64,000 bases of DNA, from positions 806,001 through 870,000 of the forward strand of contig CP003083.1 in the NCBI GenBank assembly GCA_000306725.1, read 5' to 3'. Shown here one piece after another: positions 19,136 through 28,798 of the stretch (positions are counted from its first letter, which is position 1; every line of letters starts with the position of its first letter). The position numbers and the translations under genes are program-made. Under the pieces are notes generated by a model, which was given only the letters and a program-made list of their open reading frames with translations, was not told the DNA's origin and ran no database searches. The DNA comes from Methanolobus psychrophilus R15 (GTDB taxonomy: Archaea; Halobacteriota; Methanosarcinia; Methanosarcinales; Methanosarcinaceae).

Positions 19136-19738
19136 CTAATTCTCTAATGATCTCATTGTGATCTTTACAGCTTTCACGAGTTCGTTCAGCTTTTCTCTTG
19201 AACATGATTCTCCTCGTGTTACTCCTGTCACAATTTCCATAACCCTTCCTTTTGTCAGAATATCGCTATCTTTAGGTTTCACAAGCCTTGTCTTCACTCC
19301 TGCCTCTGCAAAGTCCTCGAAATCCACGAGGGTCTGACAGACAACTACTGCAGGAACGCTCGCTTCTTCCAGAATTGCCTTTACTTTCCGTATCACATGG
19401 TCCCTTATGTTGCCTGTGTGAATCACAGCGACCTTGTGCCTGTTTATCTGTGCGACCTCTTCCGGGCTTATCCCGAAAGAACCGGAACCCAGATTCGTGT
19501 CCGGCACCCCTGAACCTGTGTTCAGGACCATTACACTTACCTGTATCTCTTCACGACGCATTCCATATGTGAGTTCACATACGGGTTTTGTGATATGCCT
19601 TCTCCCGGGACTCATTGCAACAGCAATTACATCAGCTCTGCCGGTTTCAGATAAGGTTCCGCGCTGAGCGAGCCCTCCTCCTCTGCCAAGGCCCATGCCG
19701 TGCCTGCAATCAACAACCTGCGTTTCCCGGTCGAACAT
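19136..19738 (-). CDS. mcrC: Methyl-coenzyme M reductase operon protein C
   Basis: 200 aa. McrC is not part of the purified enzyme; from published work it belongs to the ATP-dependent complex that reductively activates the nickel of F430. The family pattern includes DCRHGMGLGRGGGLAQRGT near the N-terminus, MSPGRRHITKPVCE, and HTGNIRDHVI. It begins four nt after the mcrD stop, with GAGTGAT formed partly by the end of mcrD as ribosome-binding site, so translation is likely coupled. Confidence 0.95.
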   Translation of the reverse strand: MFDRETQVVDCRHGMGLGRGGGLAQRGTLSETGRADVIAVAMSPGRRHITKPVCELTYGMRREEIQVSVMVLNTGSGVPDTNLGSGSFGISPEEVAQINRHKVAVIHTGNIRDHVIRKVKAILEEASVPAVVVCQTLVDFEDFAEAGVKTRLVKPKDSDILTKGRVMEIVTGVTRGESCSREKLNELVKAVKITMRSLEN

Positions 19739-19742
19739 AGTA

Positions 19743-20234
19743 TCACTCGCTTTTCTTATTCAGGATACATATGGGTTTTTTACTCAGCTTGCCCTTTGGA
19801 TCGGCCATTCCAAGCAACATCGGATCCGCATCCGGCCCGCGTTTTGCGTAATCGGTAACGGTCTGTGTAGTTGGTATGAAAAGACCTTCCCTGAACTCAT
19901 ACGAGAACGGGAGCAATCTGTCACAGATCTCTCTGATGTTTTCCTTTACATCGGCATCGGTAACTTCCAGACGAACGCCGCCTACACTCACTTCAAGGTC
20001 GATTTCCTGGCCGGCAACCACTATCACCTTGTTCGCAGGGTGATTAACGGTCTCACCGGTAGCAGGACCATAAGGTACTGTTTGCGGGATCCTGGGTCCG
20101 TGAACGAAGAACCTGACAACGCCTTCCAGCATAGCGATCTCATTGAGTAATGCCTCGGCTGTATCTGGATTTAACAGCCTGCTGGGATATATCTCAAGTT
20201 GCAGGTAATCTGTATTTGGAGAAGCATCGGACAT
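19743..20234 (-). CDS. mcrD: Methyl-coenzyme M reductase operon protein D
   Basis: 163 aa. McrD is a small conserved protein of mcr operons that associates with the reductase; a role in assembly, cofactor delivery or maturation is suggested but not settled. The sequence has the family's LQLEIYPSRLLNPDTAEALL start, the FVHGPRIPQTVPYGPA segment and the VGGVRLEV strand. It lies between mcrB (40 nt upstream) and mcrC. The ribosome-binding site is weak (AAAGGTTA). Confidence 0.95.
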   Translation of the reverse strand: MSDASPNTDYLQLEIYPSRLLNPDTAEALLNEIAMLEGVVRFFVHGPRIPQTVPYGPATGETVNHPANKVIVVAGQEIDLEVSVGGVRLEVTDADVKENIREICDRLLPFSYEFREGLFIPTTQTVTDYAKRGPDADPMLLGMADPKGKLSKKPICILNKKSE

Positions 20235-20274
20235 ATTTGTTTAACCTTTGGATATTCTAACTGGGTTTTGTGCC

Positions 20275-21579
20275 TTAGAGAGCTCCTGCTACTGCCTTTA
20301 TAGGCTCCTTGAACTCTGGTATTGATCCAAACACACTACCCACAAGTGCAGATGTCTTCTCGACTGTGAACATCTGTGTACCTGCATCAAGTGAAACTGC
20401 TGCGCAGACACATGGAATTGCGAAACCTCTGGAGTGCCTGGTCACAACGTGGTTACCGTTGAAGATACCTGGTCCGCCGCCACCGTAAATGGAGTGGCTG
20501 AAGAAGGAGAAACCGACAGCTGTACCCTGGGATCTGCCCATGTCACAGCCTGGAAGACCTGTTTCTTTCTCGAGGATGTCGTTGAAGTACAGCAGAGTTG
20601 ATGACACATTCTGAGCTGCCCTGGCTGCACCACAGTTTACCATGGTAGCTGCAAGCTGACCTGCTGCTGCACATGCATTCCACATTGAGACATCGTTTGC
20701 CTTGTAGAAGTTGTATCCGGATGGTGCTGTCTTGTCAACAGATATGATACCTGCTTCAAGAGCCTTGTCGACCACGGACTGGACTACAGTACCGATAGTA
20801 CCGTTCTTACCGTTCTCCTTTACGAGGTCGAAAACGATGTTGTTTGCGTTAAGACCCTGGAATGCAAGACCAAGTAACTGGTGCCTTTCGAAAGGACCAA
20901 CAGCGTTACCCATCTCGTACATGCCTACCTGCTCAAAGATTGAGGAGAGTGCTGCTGCATTCATTGCCTTCTTGCCGGTGATTGCTGCAACGTGGTTTGT
21001 AGTGATGTTCCTGAGTGAGAAACCGAGACCTTCGTTGTTCTGTGGGATACTGAGGATCGATGCAATGTTTCCGCCCATCATGTCCATGGTCTGTGGGTAG
21101 CTTCCCCATACAGCGGACTTGACGATTGGTGCGTCGAACATGTCAGTCTTGTACATGTCGATGATTGCCTGAACGACTGCTGCACCGGTCACAGTGCTTG
21201 CAGACACATAGTCAGCGCCTACAAGTGCCCTTACGCTTGGTACCTGTACAAGGAGCTGCTTTCCGCCTGCCAGTACCTTTACATTGGTGTCATCGCCTTC
21301 TTTTGCCATGACAAAGCCTTTAACTGCGTCCTGGATTGCGCTTGCGTTGGCAACAACATCGTACTTGAGTTCCCTTCCAAGGATCTTGCGTCCGAGGCCG
21401 CCCATCTTTCCGCTCTCGAGAGCTTTCTCGATACCGGCAAGGTTGACTGCAACGGTTCTCTTGGTATCCTTAATGATGTTTTGAATTGCTGCGTTTCTTG
21501 TTGGCGCAATATCCATAAGATCGACACCACTTTCCAGCAATTTACCTCTATCGTCGTAAATGTCTATTTTATCAGACAC
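20275..21579 (-). CDS. mcrB: Methyl-coenzyme M reductase subunit beta
   Basis: 434 aa, full family length. Structural subunit of McrABG lining the active site. Recognisable segments are [19 protein letters not shown] at the N-terminus, [43 protein letters not shown] and the C-terminal [20 protein letters not shown]. Translation starts at GTG, with AGGAGG about eight bases upstream. It is the first gene of the operon, and its leader is long (about 130-180 nt by the candidate TATA boxes). Confidence 0.98.
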   Translation of the reverse strand: MSDKIDIYDDRGKLLESGVDLMDIAPTRNAAIQNIIKDTKRTVAVNLAGIEKALESGKMGGLGRKILGRELKYDVVANASAIQDAVKGFVMAKEGDDTNVKVLAGGKQLLVQVPSVRALVGADYVSASTVTGAAVVQAIIDMYKTDMFDAPIVKSAVWGSYPQTMDMMGGNIASILSIPQNNEGLGFSLRNITTNHVAAITGKKAMNAAALSSIFEQVGMYEMGNAVGPFERHQLLGLAFQGLNANNIVFDLVKENGKNGTIGTVVQSVVDKALEAGIISVDKTAPSGYNFYKANDVSMWNACAAAGQLAATMVNCGAARAAQNVSSTLLYFNDILEKETGLPGCDMGRSQGTAVGFSFFSHSIYGGGGPGIFNGNHVVTRHSRGFAIPCVCAAVSLDAGTQMFTVEKTSALVGSVFGSIPEFKEPIKAVAGAL

Positions 21580-21813
21580 GTGTATTTTCCTCCTATGTTC
21601 TTATTCAGAAATCACCCAACCGGAAATGTACAGTTCGAGTCACTGATGAACAATTACTCTGTACCACATATACTTCCTGTACGAAAAATCTCCATTGGGA
21701 ATTCTCGGAACTATTAAGTAACGATGGTGTTTAAACCTTTTGCATCATAGTGCTCCCAATCGCGCAATCATCAGACAGGGATATAAAATATTTTTGAAAT
21801 AGGACATTTTTTC

Positions 21814-21833
21814 ACCTGAAACATACCTCAGGT
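21814..21833. promoter_or_regulatory. Inverted repeat, candidate operator between mcr and mmp10
   Basis: Perfect 6-bp arms ACCTGA and TCAGGT separated by 8 bases, so the half-sites are 14 bp apart. It sits about 30-50 bp upstream of the likely mcr TATA box and about 75 bp upstream of the mmp10 TATA box. The symmetry suits a dimeric regulator. No binding protein is known. Confidence 0.4.
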
Positions 21834-21903
21834 CCTATTCAACAATGTACTCAATATGAGTGAATCGGGAATCCAAATAGATAGATAATAATGTATCGCA
21901 AAA

Positions 21904-21916
21904 GTTTAAATAATAC
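21904..21916 (+). promoter_or_regulatory. TATA box of mmp10 (leaderless start)
   Basis: GTTTAAATAATAC is centred 29 nt before the mmp10 ATG, so transcription should begin within about 3 nt of the start codon. No ribosome-binding site is present. A short inverted repeat, AGTGT/ACACT (21921-21937), ends directly at the ATG. Confidence 0.6.
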
Positions 21917-21937
21917 AAATAGTGTCTAAAAAACACT

Positions 21938-23173
21938 ATGGAAATCATCGCAGATGTGGGAGGGAATCCCGGCATTGATTGCAAGGGATTTTGCACATAT
22001 TGTTATTTCAAAAAGGTAAAAGAAGTACAGCCATTTGGATGCAAGTACTGTTTTCCGTTCATAAAAGGTTGCGACTATTGCACCAGAGGAGTACGGGAAT
22101 CATACTCCGGATTCAAACCTGCTGAATACGTGTTCCAGGAAACGTACCAGAAGATGCGCTTCAATCAGGAGAACATCGATAAGATTACCATCAGCGGAGG
22201 AGGAGATGTAAGCTGCTACCCCGAACTGATGCCGCTGGTTGCCAACCTTTCACAGTTCGGATTGCCCATCCACCTGGGATACACCAGCGGCAAAGGTTTC
22301 AGTGAAGGCAATGAAGCTGAATTCTTCATAAATTACGGAGTTACCGAAGTTTCATTTACTGTTTTTGCAACAGACCCCGGGATACGCGGAAAATATATGC
22401 ATGATATGCATCCTGAGGCGTCATTGCAGGTCCTCAGGGACTTCTGCAGCAGTTGTGATGTTTATGCAGCCATTGTGGTCATACCCGGAATAAACGACGG
22501 AGGAGTGCTTGAGAACACTCTTGGAGATCTTGAGGTCATGGGAGCAAAAGGAGCCATACTAATGCGCTTTGCCAACAGGTGCGATGAAGGCCTCATACTC
22601 AATAACGCTCCTGTAATGGAGGGGATAGAGAGCCACAGCATAGAAGAGTTCACAAGTATCGTCCGTCAGGCTGCTCAGAGGCATAAGCTGAGAATTACAG
22701 GCACCCCGCTCGAAGACCCCCTTACAGGTTCACCCTTTGCAATCAGGAATGAAAAAGATGCGCTAGCACAGCTTCCGGCAGTCACAAAAGAGGCCACACT
22801 ACTTACAAGCAGGGCCGCGGCAGAAAGGCTTGCTGAGGTTTTCAGTAAACTGGGCAGCAGCATAAATGTGGTTGCCGTAGGAAAAGACATCGGATGCCTA
22901 ATCACCATAGAGGATTTGCAAGCTCTGGACCTTGCTGATGTGAAAGAGACCGTGATAATTCCCGGAAGAACTTTCGTTCATGACCCCGAGGCAAAGAAAA
23001 TGCTCTCAAGGGACGGCATTGATAGGTTCGTGCGCAGAGGGCCGGATATGCTCAGCTATGATGGTGAGATGTCTATCGGAATGACAAAAAAGGAAGTCCT
23101 GGACTTTGAGATAAAGCAGCTCACAGAACTCATACAGGAAATAAACGCCATCGGACTTCCGCTTAAGAAATAA
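21938..23173 (+). CDS. mmp10: Methanogenesis marker protein 10, radical SAM arginine methylase of McrA
   Basis: 411 aa. Mmp10 installs the 5-C-(S)-methyl group on an active-site-proximal arginine of McrA, using a radical-SAM iron-sulfur cluster. The cluster motif is Cys15-x3-Cys19-x2-Cys22 in CKGFCTYC, followed by two CxxC pairs (35/38 and 45/48) that probably bind metal. [12 protein letters not shown] follows, as in the GGE-like SAM-binding region. The gene is divergent from the mcr operon that encodes its substrate. Leaderless translation is likely. Its 3' end is three bases from the polD end. Confidence 0.96.
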   Translation: MEIIADVGGNPGIDCKGFCTYCYFKKVKEVQPFGCKYCFPFIKGCDYCTRGVRESYSGFKPAEYVFQETYQKMRFNQENIDKITISGGGDVSCYPELMPLVANLSQFGLPIHLGYTSGKGFSEGNEAEFFINYGVTEVSFTVFATDPGIRGKYMHDMHPEASLQVLRDFCSSCDVYAAIVVIPGINDGGVLENTLGDLEVMGAKGAILMRFANRCDEGLILNNAPVMEGIESHSIEEFTSIVRQAAQRHKLRITGTPLEDPLTGSPFAIRNEKDALAQLPAVTKEATLLTSRAAAERLAEVFSKLGSSINVVAVGKDIGCLITIEDLQALDLADVKETVIIPGRTFVHDPEAKKMLSRDGIDRFVRRGPDMLSYDGEMSIGMTKKEVLDFEIKQLTELIQEINAIGLPLKK

Positions 23174-23176
23174 CAC

Positions 23177-26100
23177 CTACATGAACTCGGAGAGACCCAG
23201 CTGCCTGGACTTGTCATTCTCGAAAAGGGATTTCATGTCCAGTCCCAGGAGATCTATCCTCTGTTTCGTATAACTTGAGACATTGTACTTTTCCGCAACT
23301 CTTTTTGAAACTTCAAGGTACTTCTTGACCGCCCCCTCGTGGACAGTAAGTACTACATTCCCTCCACATTTGGGGCAGGCACCTGTCAGCGGTGGCCGCC
23401 TGAACTTGGCGGCGCATTTCATGCACCTTGTACCCTGCCTTGAGAAAGCCCTGAGATTACCGAACATATCAGGCAGGAAATGGGACATGAGTACCCTTTC
23501 AGCAACATCTGCCGCGTCAACAGCACGTATCTTGTCGGCCAGGGCGAGTTGCGCGTCCATTTTATCCACCATACTGCCAAGTGTCTTATAGGCGCAGTGC
23601 AGAGGTCCTGCAGCAATATCGGTAGTATCATGAGTGAACATGAAATTATCATACTGCAGAGGCGTATTGAGTCTGCGGCTCACAAGGTCTATAATCTTCT
23701 CGAAATCCTTGGGATTGGGGTACAGAAGGGTCGCCTCATAGAATTCAAGCGGGTAATGGTCACATACGTCGATATTGTGAGCTTCCTTATCAACTTCGCT
23801 CGGATCTATCCTGGTGGTCAGCACAAGAGGAGCATCCATCTTTCCGCCTCTCTTGTCCGGAAGATAGTCACGCGAGAAGTTCAGCAGCCCGTCCATAAGC
23901 AACATGACACAGTCCTCATCACCGTCACAGTTGCGCCTCTTTGCAGCATGGAAGAAGGGATGGGCGTAACCTACCGAAGCTTTTGTGAAACCTACCAGCC
24001 TGCCAAGCACACCCGCGGATGTGTGAGGAGCAAGACCCATAACAAGCGCACCAACCAGATCCTCAATCACCTCAGCATTATAGAAAGGCTCCTCTTTATA
24101 GTATTTCACAAGCAGGTCATCGATATACTTAGTCGTGCGCATCAGGTATTCTGCACAGTCATAAGAAACGACGATATCCTGCACTTTCAGGCATACAACC
24201 TGATCTTCATTTTCAATAGCTTTTCCATAAATATCCTCAGTATATCCGAGGTCATGCAGCATATCAACAGTGACGCCAAGCTCATCAGCCCGGATGTGTG
24301 TCAGGGGGATATCCGACATATCATACCTTACAGTCCCGTCCTTGAAAGTGAATATATCATGCTTTGCCCTCAGTATGCCTTTCTCCAGAGGTTCCGGGGT
24401 CATGTCCCTGGACATCATCCGCTTAACACCTTTAAGCTGCTCTATATTGCTTTCACGCTCTCCAAGCCTCTCGAACGCACCCTGGTAAATGCTCTTAAAA
24501 TCAATTGCCTGCATCTTTACACAAGTTGTCTTTGTGCCGCATTTCGGACACTCGGGCTTCTGCACAGATATGCCGCACCTTGGGCAGGACAGCTTTGGGA
24601 TAGTGAATTCCCCGCAATCGCAACGATATTGATAGTTGTGGGTACCGCATGACGGACACACCCTGTTGCCTATCTCAACACTGATAAGCCCCACCTTCTC
24701 GTTCATGGACGCCTTATAGCTGGCAGCAGTCTCCAGTTTCCTTGTATTGCCACCGGTATCACCTATAGGGAACAATACATGAGGAGCAGGAGACATCTTC
24801 CTTTTATTGGACTTCTCAGGCCGTCCCATCCTTGCACCTATCCTCATAGGAGCACGTGCGCGTACTTTAAGACCGCTTACCTGGTTGACCGCATCGAGCG
24901 CATCCCCGGATGGAAGAGAGTCCCATTGTTTCCTTAGAGCCTCATCAAGGCCAAGGCACCTGATGAAGGGTTTTGGAGTCTCGATACTAATCTTTTCTTC
25001 CTTTATCCTATGAGTCACCAGCAGCTTCTCAAGAATCACTTTGATACCTTTCTCAATGGATAGTTCAAAGGGGAGGTCAAGGCAATTTCCGTCCATGAGC
25101 GATCCACTGGAGGATACAAAAGAAGACAATGTGGCGAACTCCCCCACAGTTATATCATGCCAGAGATAAGTGAACTTGGGATGCAGCGGAACACCATAAG
25201 CCCTGCATAGTTCAAGCGCAAGCTCCTGAGAAGGATCTTTCAGCTCAGGCATATCGGGTCCCCTGCCATCCGCAAGTTTCTCATATTCCTGTATCCACCA
25301 TTCAAAGCAATAGGAAGCCGGGATCAGAGGATGGTTATTCTCCAGGAAATCGCCATAATTTATGAGGATCTCGCCGATATCTATAATGCATTCCACTTCA
25401 GGATGCAGTTCATAAGCTATCTTTTCATCATCTATCCTGAGAACATCCCCCGATTTTAGTCTTACCGTAGGCCCCTCCAGGGAATCAACCGGAGCCATTC
25501 CTGCCGCTTTTCCGGGACGTTCGACCTTGAGCTGTGTACCTGCAACAACAAAACTATCCAGTATGACCATGCTTGCGGGGCTTATTCCTGCTGCGGCAAA
25601 AGATGTGTTCCTTGACCTCCCATACCTTAGCCTGAAACCTCCCGGCCGCATGGGGTGCGAGAATACCGGCCTGCCTGCTATCAGGTCGGTCAGATATTTT
25701 TCTTTAGGCTTGACACCTTTTGAATCATCCTTACTTTCATCACTCTTTATACCTGATATCAGTTTATTGAGCCAGTCCCAGCCATCCAGTTCAAGTTTGT
25801 TGACATGCTTTAGAACCTTGGGAGCCTTCAGCGCCAGTCCTTCCGCAAGCACAAGGGCCATTCCTCCGCGTACCCTGTTGGTCTCGATCCTTTCCAGATT
25901 GCGATGACCTTCCACCTCTTCAGCTTCAGTGGGTTCCCCGTCAATGCATATAGGACAGTTCTCAACGATGAGCCGGATCTCATCTTCCGAGGGAGTGTAC
26001 TGCAATGTAGCCACGCGCCTGTACAGGAGGATCTCCTCAATGTACCTTTCAACTTCTTCCTTGCGCGGTTTGTACCTGTCAATTCCCACAGCACGCCTTA

Positions 26101-26596
26101 CGTAGTCACCCACAAGCACGGACAATGCCTGGGCTGTGCCTCCTGCACTTCGTATCGGACCAGCATAAAAGATACTGATATACTCTGAGCCATCATCGTT
26201 CTTGCCTATATCCACACGATCGATACCTTCAATTGGTGCGGCAACAACACCCTCTGTAAGCATTGCAACGGAAACACGGATAGCAGCCTCTATTGCCGCA
26301 GCCCTGGAAGGGAATTCACCTACAATACCTTCCGCAACTGCTTTACCGATGGCAAGAGCACCTTCTTCACGGGACATGGTCTCCTCGAATATGCGTATCT
26401 GCGCAGCCACGCCTTTGACGCCAATAAGGTTCTCGACCCTGTCAGCCATATCCTTTGCAAGAGGGATCTCCACCCATGGTTTTGGGTCCTTGCCCTTGGA
26501 ACGTGCCCTGTTGGCAATCTCTATCTCATGCTTCAGATTTGACTCAAGTCCTTCAAAATAAGCTTTCATGGAGTCGCTTACAACTATCTCGCCCAT
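23177..26596 (-). CDS. polC: DNA polymerase D large subunit (DP2)
   Basis: 1139 aa without intein. Catalytic subunit of the archaeal replicative polymerase PolD; the small DP1 subunit is not in the window. The catalytic region is seen as [19 protein letters not shown] with acidic residues, plus the upstream conserved [19 protein letters not shown]. Cys-rich zinc modules occur at about 640-690 ([27 protein letters not shown]) and near the C-terminus ([22 protein letters not shown]-terminal tail after it). A strong GAGGTTGTGA precedes the ATG. It converges on mmp10 with a 3-nt gap. Confidence 0.96.
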   Translation of the reverse strand: MGEIVVSDSMKAYFEGLESNLKHEIEIANRARSKGKDPKPWVEIPLAKDMADRVENLIGVKGVAAQIRIFEETMSREEGALAIGKAVAEGIVGEFPSRAAAIEAAIRVSVAMLTEGVVAAPIEGIDRVDIGKNDDGSEYISIFYAGPIRSAGGTAQALSVLVGDYVRRAVGIDRYKPRKEEVERYIEEILLYRRVATLQYTPSEDEIRLIVENCPICIDGEPTEAEEVEGHRNLERIETNRVRGGMALVLAEGLALKAPKVLKHVNKLELDGWDWLNKLISGIKSDESKDDSKGVKPKEKYLTDLIAGRPVFSHPMRPGGFRLRYGRSRNTSFAAAGISPASMVILDSFVVAGTQLKVERPGKAAGMAPVDSLEGPTVRLKSGDVLRIDDEKIAYELHPEVECIIDIGEILINYGDFLENNHPLIPASYCFEWWIQEYEKLADGRGPDMPELKDPSQELALELCRAYGVPLHPKFTYLWHDITVGEFATLSSFVSSSGSLMDGNCLDLPFELSIEKGIKVILEKLLVTHRIKEEKISIETPKPFIRCLGLDEALRKQWDSLPSGDALDAVNQVSGLKVRARAPMRIGARMGRPEKSNKRKMSPAPHVLFPIGDTGGNTRKLETAASYKASMNEKVGLISVEIGNRVCPSCGTHNYQYRCDCGEFTIPKLSCPRCGISVQKPECPKCGTKTTCVKMQAIDFKSIYQGAFERLGERESNIEQLKGVKRMMSRDMTPEPLEKGILRAKHDIFTFKDGTVRYDMSDIPLTHIRADELGVTVDMLHDLGYTEDIYGKAIENEDQVVCLKVQDIVVSYDCAEYLMRTTKYIDDLLVKYYKEEPFYNAEVIEDLVGALVMGLAPHTSAGVLGRLVGFTKASVGYAHPFFHAAKRRNCDGDEDCVMLLMDGLLNFSRDYLPDKRGGKMDAPLVLTTRIDPSEVDKEAHNIDVCDHYPLEFYEATLLYPNPKDFEKIIDLVSRRLNTPLQYDNFMFTHDTTDIAAGPLHCAYKTLGSMVDKMDAQLALADKIRAVDAADVAERVLMSHFLPDMFGNLRAFSRQGTRCMKCAAKFRRPPLTGACPKCGGNVVLTVHEGAVKKYLEVSKRVAEKYNVSSYTKQRIDLLGLDMKSLFENDKSRQLGLSEFM

Positions 26597-26626
26597 TCAC
26601 AACCTCTGCAGATGACCAGTTTTATC

Positions 26627-26640
26627 TACGTACTACGTAC
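26627..26640. repeat. Tandem 7-bp repeat upstream of polC
   Basis: TACGTAC occurs twice in direct succession about 30-45 nt before the polC start codon, just downstream of a possible minus-strand TATA (CTTTTTATCC). It may mark the transcription start or an operator. Confidence 0.35.
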
Positions 26641-26762
26641 TTGAGGATAAAAAGTATTGTCCTGCACAAAAAACGGTTATTACGCCTACATGAGTATTAG
26701 TGAGTAGTATATAAACTAGGGAAGGAGACATGATAGCACCTGCCCGCCGATATAAAGAATAA

Positions 26763-26786
26763 GACGTTTTTAAAGACGTTTTTAAA
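26763..26786. repeat. Tandem 12-bp repeat GACGTTTTTAAA x2
   Basis: Two exact contiguous copies. Each contains TTTTTAAA, which on either strand resembles a TATA element. It lies in the 212-nt gap between polC and the winged-helix gene, about 170 nt before the polC start, just past the hairpin that probably ends the winged-helix transcript. Confidence 0.5.
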
Positions 26787-26792
26787 TTTATC

Positions 26793-26804
26793 AGGCCGCG
26801 GCCT
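26793..26804 (-). terminator. Perfect GC palindrome after the winged-helix gene
   Basis: AGGCCGCGGCCT is a perfect 12-bp palindrome in an otherwise AT-rich gap, 4 nt after the stop codon of the winged-helix gene, followed on the minus strand by GATAAATTTAAAAA. It resembles a short terminator stem, although there is no T run. Confidence 0.45.
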
Positions 26805-26808
26805 ATAC

Positions 26809-27036
26809 CTAGCGAACATCAAGCTCACTTGCAAGGTCTTTATACACGCGGCCTTTGTCTGTTGTAACGAACAGGTTACCCTTTTGTTCGATCAACTGCT
26901 TGTCTTCCAGTCGTTCCAGATATTTATTCGCTATTGTTGAATTCAAGTTGGCCCCGTATACGATTTGCGTTTTCTTGGCGCCGTTCATAGCAATCTTCAA
27001 GATCGCAAGCGTAATGTCCAATCTACTTCTTCTGAT
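26809..27036 (-). CDS. Small winged-helix protein, probable ATC start codon
   Basis: 75 aa. A single winged-helix domain of the archaeal HTH_45 type (DITLAILKIAMNGAKKTQIV, then NSTIANKYLERLEDKQLI and a wing with FVTTDKGRVYKDL). It is probably a DNA-binding regulator with unknown target. As I remember the family, homologs begin with a Met followed by RRS or RRT and a Leu-Asp/Glu-Ile segment. Here the matching RRSRLDI is preceded by ATC (27036), not ATG, and GGGGGG lies seven bases before it. The first conventional codon is a TTG at 27021, which would cut into the conserved N-terminus. An ATC start is therefore proposed but unproven. Confidence 0.65.
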   Translation of the reverse strand: MRRSRLDITLAILKIAMNGAKKTQIVYGANLNSTIANKYLERLEDKQLIEQKGNLFVTTDKGRVYKDLASELDVR

Positions 27037-27238
27037 AAGAATGCCCCCCAGCTTCTTTATACAGTAATGTCCCGATTAGTACTCACGGGTTGATAAAAGA
27101 ATATTGAGATGCAAATATTTAACCTAATCGTTTTGGAATATTCTTTCCAAATACCATTCAAGAACAAAAAACCCTTATATATAAGAGGATAGCAATAATC
27201 AACCGGACTATATCCGGCAACAGGCGGACAACAGATAG

Positions 27239-27252
27239 ATTTATAATTAATA
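27239..27252 (+). promoter_or_regulatory. Probable TATA box of the tRNA-Leu transcript
   Basis: The AT-rich TTTATAATTAATAC stretch lies about 35-40 nt before the tRNA, giving a start about 15 nt upstream of the mature 5' end. A second candidate, TTATATATAAG (27176-27184), lies about 100 nt upstream. Confidence 0.45.
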
Positions 27253-27282
27253 CCGATGTAGAATTGTCGAAAATCTCATATT

Positions 27283-27368
27283 GCGGGAGTAACCAAGCGG
27301 CCAAAGGTGGTAGACTCAAGATCTTCTCGCGAAGGCGTTCGGGGGTTCGAATCCCTTCTCCCGCACCA
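27283..27368 (+). tRNA. tRNA-Leu (anticodon CAA)
   Basis: 86 nt including an encoded CCA end. The acceptor stem GCGGGAG pairs with CTCCCGC (27358-27364), discriminator A. The anticodon loop CTCAAGA gives CAA, reading UUG. The long variable arm (TCGCGAAGGCG region) marks a class II tRNA, and the T arm has GGTTCGAATCC. One anticodon-stem pair (T-T) appears mismatched. No intron is seen. The CCA is followed after 15 nt by the fumarase start codon. Confidence 0.95.
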
Positions 27369-27383
27369 TACAGGTGATCTTTT

Positions 27384-28223
27384 TTGGCAGGAGACGTTTC
27401 TTACGATATTGTTGTGAACTCCGTTGTTGAGATACTGAAGAAAGCTCAGACAGGCCTACCACAGGATGTTACCGATGCCCTCAGAAGAGCAGAGGCTCAG
27501 GAATCCTTGCCTATTGCAAAAGAACAGCTGGAAGCTATCCTGAGGAACATCGATATCGCATCCAGGAAACAGATACCCCTGTGTCAGGACACAGGTATCC
27601 TTATCTTTTTCGTGGAAATTGGCAGGGAAGTGAGACTTGATTTTGACCTTGAGGCAGCCATCATCGAGGGAGCGAGGATAGCCACCGAGTGCATTCCCCT
27701 GCGCCCGAATGCAGTAGACCCTCTCACACGCCACAACACAGGAACAAATACAGGCGACGGTATACCGGATATAAAATACGAGTTCGTGGAAGGAGATCAA
27801 ATCAGGATCACAGCAGCTCCGAAAGGTGCAGGCTCCGAGAACATGAGCGCACTTAAGATGTTCAACCCTACAGAGGCGGGCCGCATCCGAGAATTCGTGC
27901 TTGAGACAGTACTTAAGGCGGGCGGCAAGCCCTGCCCGCCAATTATCGTGGGAATTGGCATTGGTGGCTCTTTTGATAAGGCAGCAAGGCTTTCCAAGCT
28001 TGCCTTGCTGGAAGATACCGATAAGATGGACGGATTCGAAAGGAGTATACTGAAAGATATAAATGCCCTTGGTATCGGTCCCATGGGACTTGGGGGAGAT
28101 AACACGGCCCTTGCAGTTCATGTCAAAAAAGCGTACTGCCACGCAGCATCCCTGCCTGTGGCGGTCAACATACAATGCTGGGCCAACAGGCATGCTTCTG
28201 TGACACTGGAGGGAAGTAAATGA
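27384..28223 (+). CDS. fumA: Fumarate hydratase class I, alpha subunit
   Basis: 279 aa. N-terminal-type subunit of the two-subunit iron-sulfur fumarase interconverting fumarate and malate in the partial citric acid cycle. Family segments include [20 protein letters not shown] with a cluster-ligand Cys, [16 protein letters not shown], and [19 protein letters not shown] with another Cys. Translation starts at TTG, with GGTGATC five bases before it. The ribosome-binding site begins only about four bases after the CCA of tRNA-Leu, so the gene has no room for its own promoter and is probably on a tRNA-mRNA transcript. It overlaps fumB by 4 nt. Confidence 0.93.
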   Translation: MAGDVSYDIVVNSVVEILKKAQTGLPQDVTDALRRAEAQESLPIAKEQLEAILRNIDIASRKQIPLCQDTGILIFFVEIGREVRLDFDLEAAIIEGARIATECIPLRPNAVDPLTRHNTGTNTGDGIPDIKYEFVEGDQIRITAAPKGAGSENMSALKMFNPTEAGRIREFVLETVLKAGGKPCPPIIVGIGIGGSFDKAARLSKLALLEDTDKMDGFERSILKDINALGIGPMGLGGDNTALAVHVKKAYCHAASLPVAVNIQCWANRHASVTLEGSK

Positions 28224-28798
28224 AGGAGTTCCACCTTAGCACTCCCCTGAAAAAGTCAGACATTGACCAGCTTTCAGTTGGTGACGTCATCTACCTTACA
28301 GGCACGTTCCTGACAGCCCGGGATGAAGCTCATGCCCGTATACTTGAATTTGCAGAAAGGGGAGAAGAGCTTCCCTTTGACCTTGAGGGAGCCGCCATCT
28401 ACCACTGCGGACCCCTTATGCAACAAAGGGAAGGGGAATGGGAAGTCATTGCCGCAGGCCCGACCACAAGCGCGCGCATGTCAAAGATGACGCCCCACCT
28501 CCTTGAAAAGTACAATGTCACAGCACTTATAGGAAAAGGGGGCATGAACAATGTTGCCGGCTCACTTAAAGGAAAATGCGTCTACCTTGCATTCACCGGA
28601 GGATGCGCCGCCCTTGCTGCAGAGAATATCCGGAAAGTGGAGAACGTACACTGGCAGGATCTGGGAATGCCCGAGGCCGTGTGGGTGCTGAAGGTAGAGA
28701 ACTTCGGCCCTCTCATTGTAGGCATAGATGCAAAAGGCAACGATCTTTTTGCAAAAATAGAGGAAAAGGCCAGAAGTGTTTTTTCCGGCCTTATATAA
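28220..28798 (+). CDS. fumB: Fumarate hydratase class I, beta subunit
   Basis: 192 aa. C-terminal-type subunit that completes the class I fumarase. Recognised by [19 protein letters not shown], the AIYHCGPLM segment, AGPTTSARM and the [10 protein letters not shown] loop, then CAALAAENI. The ATG overlaps the fumA stop (ATGA), so the subunits are coupled. Its 3' end overlaps the convergent TadC-like gene by 8 bp. Confidence 0.94.
   Translation: MKEFHLSTPLKKSDIDQLSVGDVIYLTGTFLTARDEAHARILEFAERGEELPFDLEGAAIYHCGPLMQQREGEWEVIAAGPTTSARMSKMTPHLLEKYNVTALIGKGGMNNVAGSLKGKCVYLAFTGGCAALAAENIRKVENVHWQDLGMPEAVWVLKVENFGPLIVGIDAKGNDLFAKIEEKARSVFSGLI

Larger units (their letters stand above)
21580..21937. promoter_or_regulatory. 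Divergent mcr / mmp10 control region
   Basis: 358 nt between the mcrB and mmp10 starts. For mcr, minus-strand TATA candidates are TATTTTATAT (21781-21790) and the palindromic GGTTTAAACACC (21731-21742), giving a leader of about 180 or 130 nt. Two inverted repeats lie between the promoters: ACCTGA-N8-TCAGGT (21814-21833) and ACTCA-ATA-TGAGT (21849-21861). No open frame is credible here. Confidence 0.6.

Noticed and set aside
23480-24652. 390-codon open frame on the plus strand
   Set aside because: It is antisense to the conserved PolD large subunit; its Cys- and His-rich translation resembles no protein and there is no ribosome-binding site.
26730-26762. 10-codon open frame with a perfect Shine-Dalgarno (AAGGAG) before its ATG
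   Set aside because: The nearest TATA box (about 26713) would start transcription after the ATG, and the peptide lies in no leader of a plus-strand gene.
27456-28193. 245-codon open frame antisense to fumA
   Set aside because: Shadow of a well-conserved gene; amino-acid composition is unnatural.
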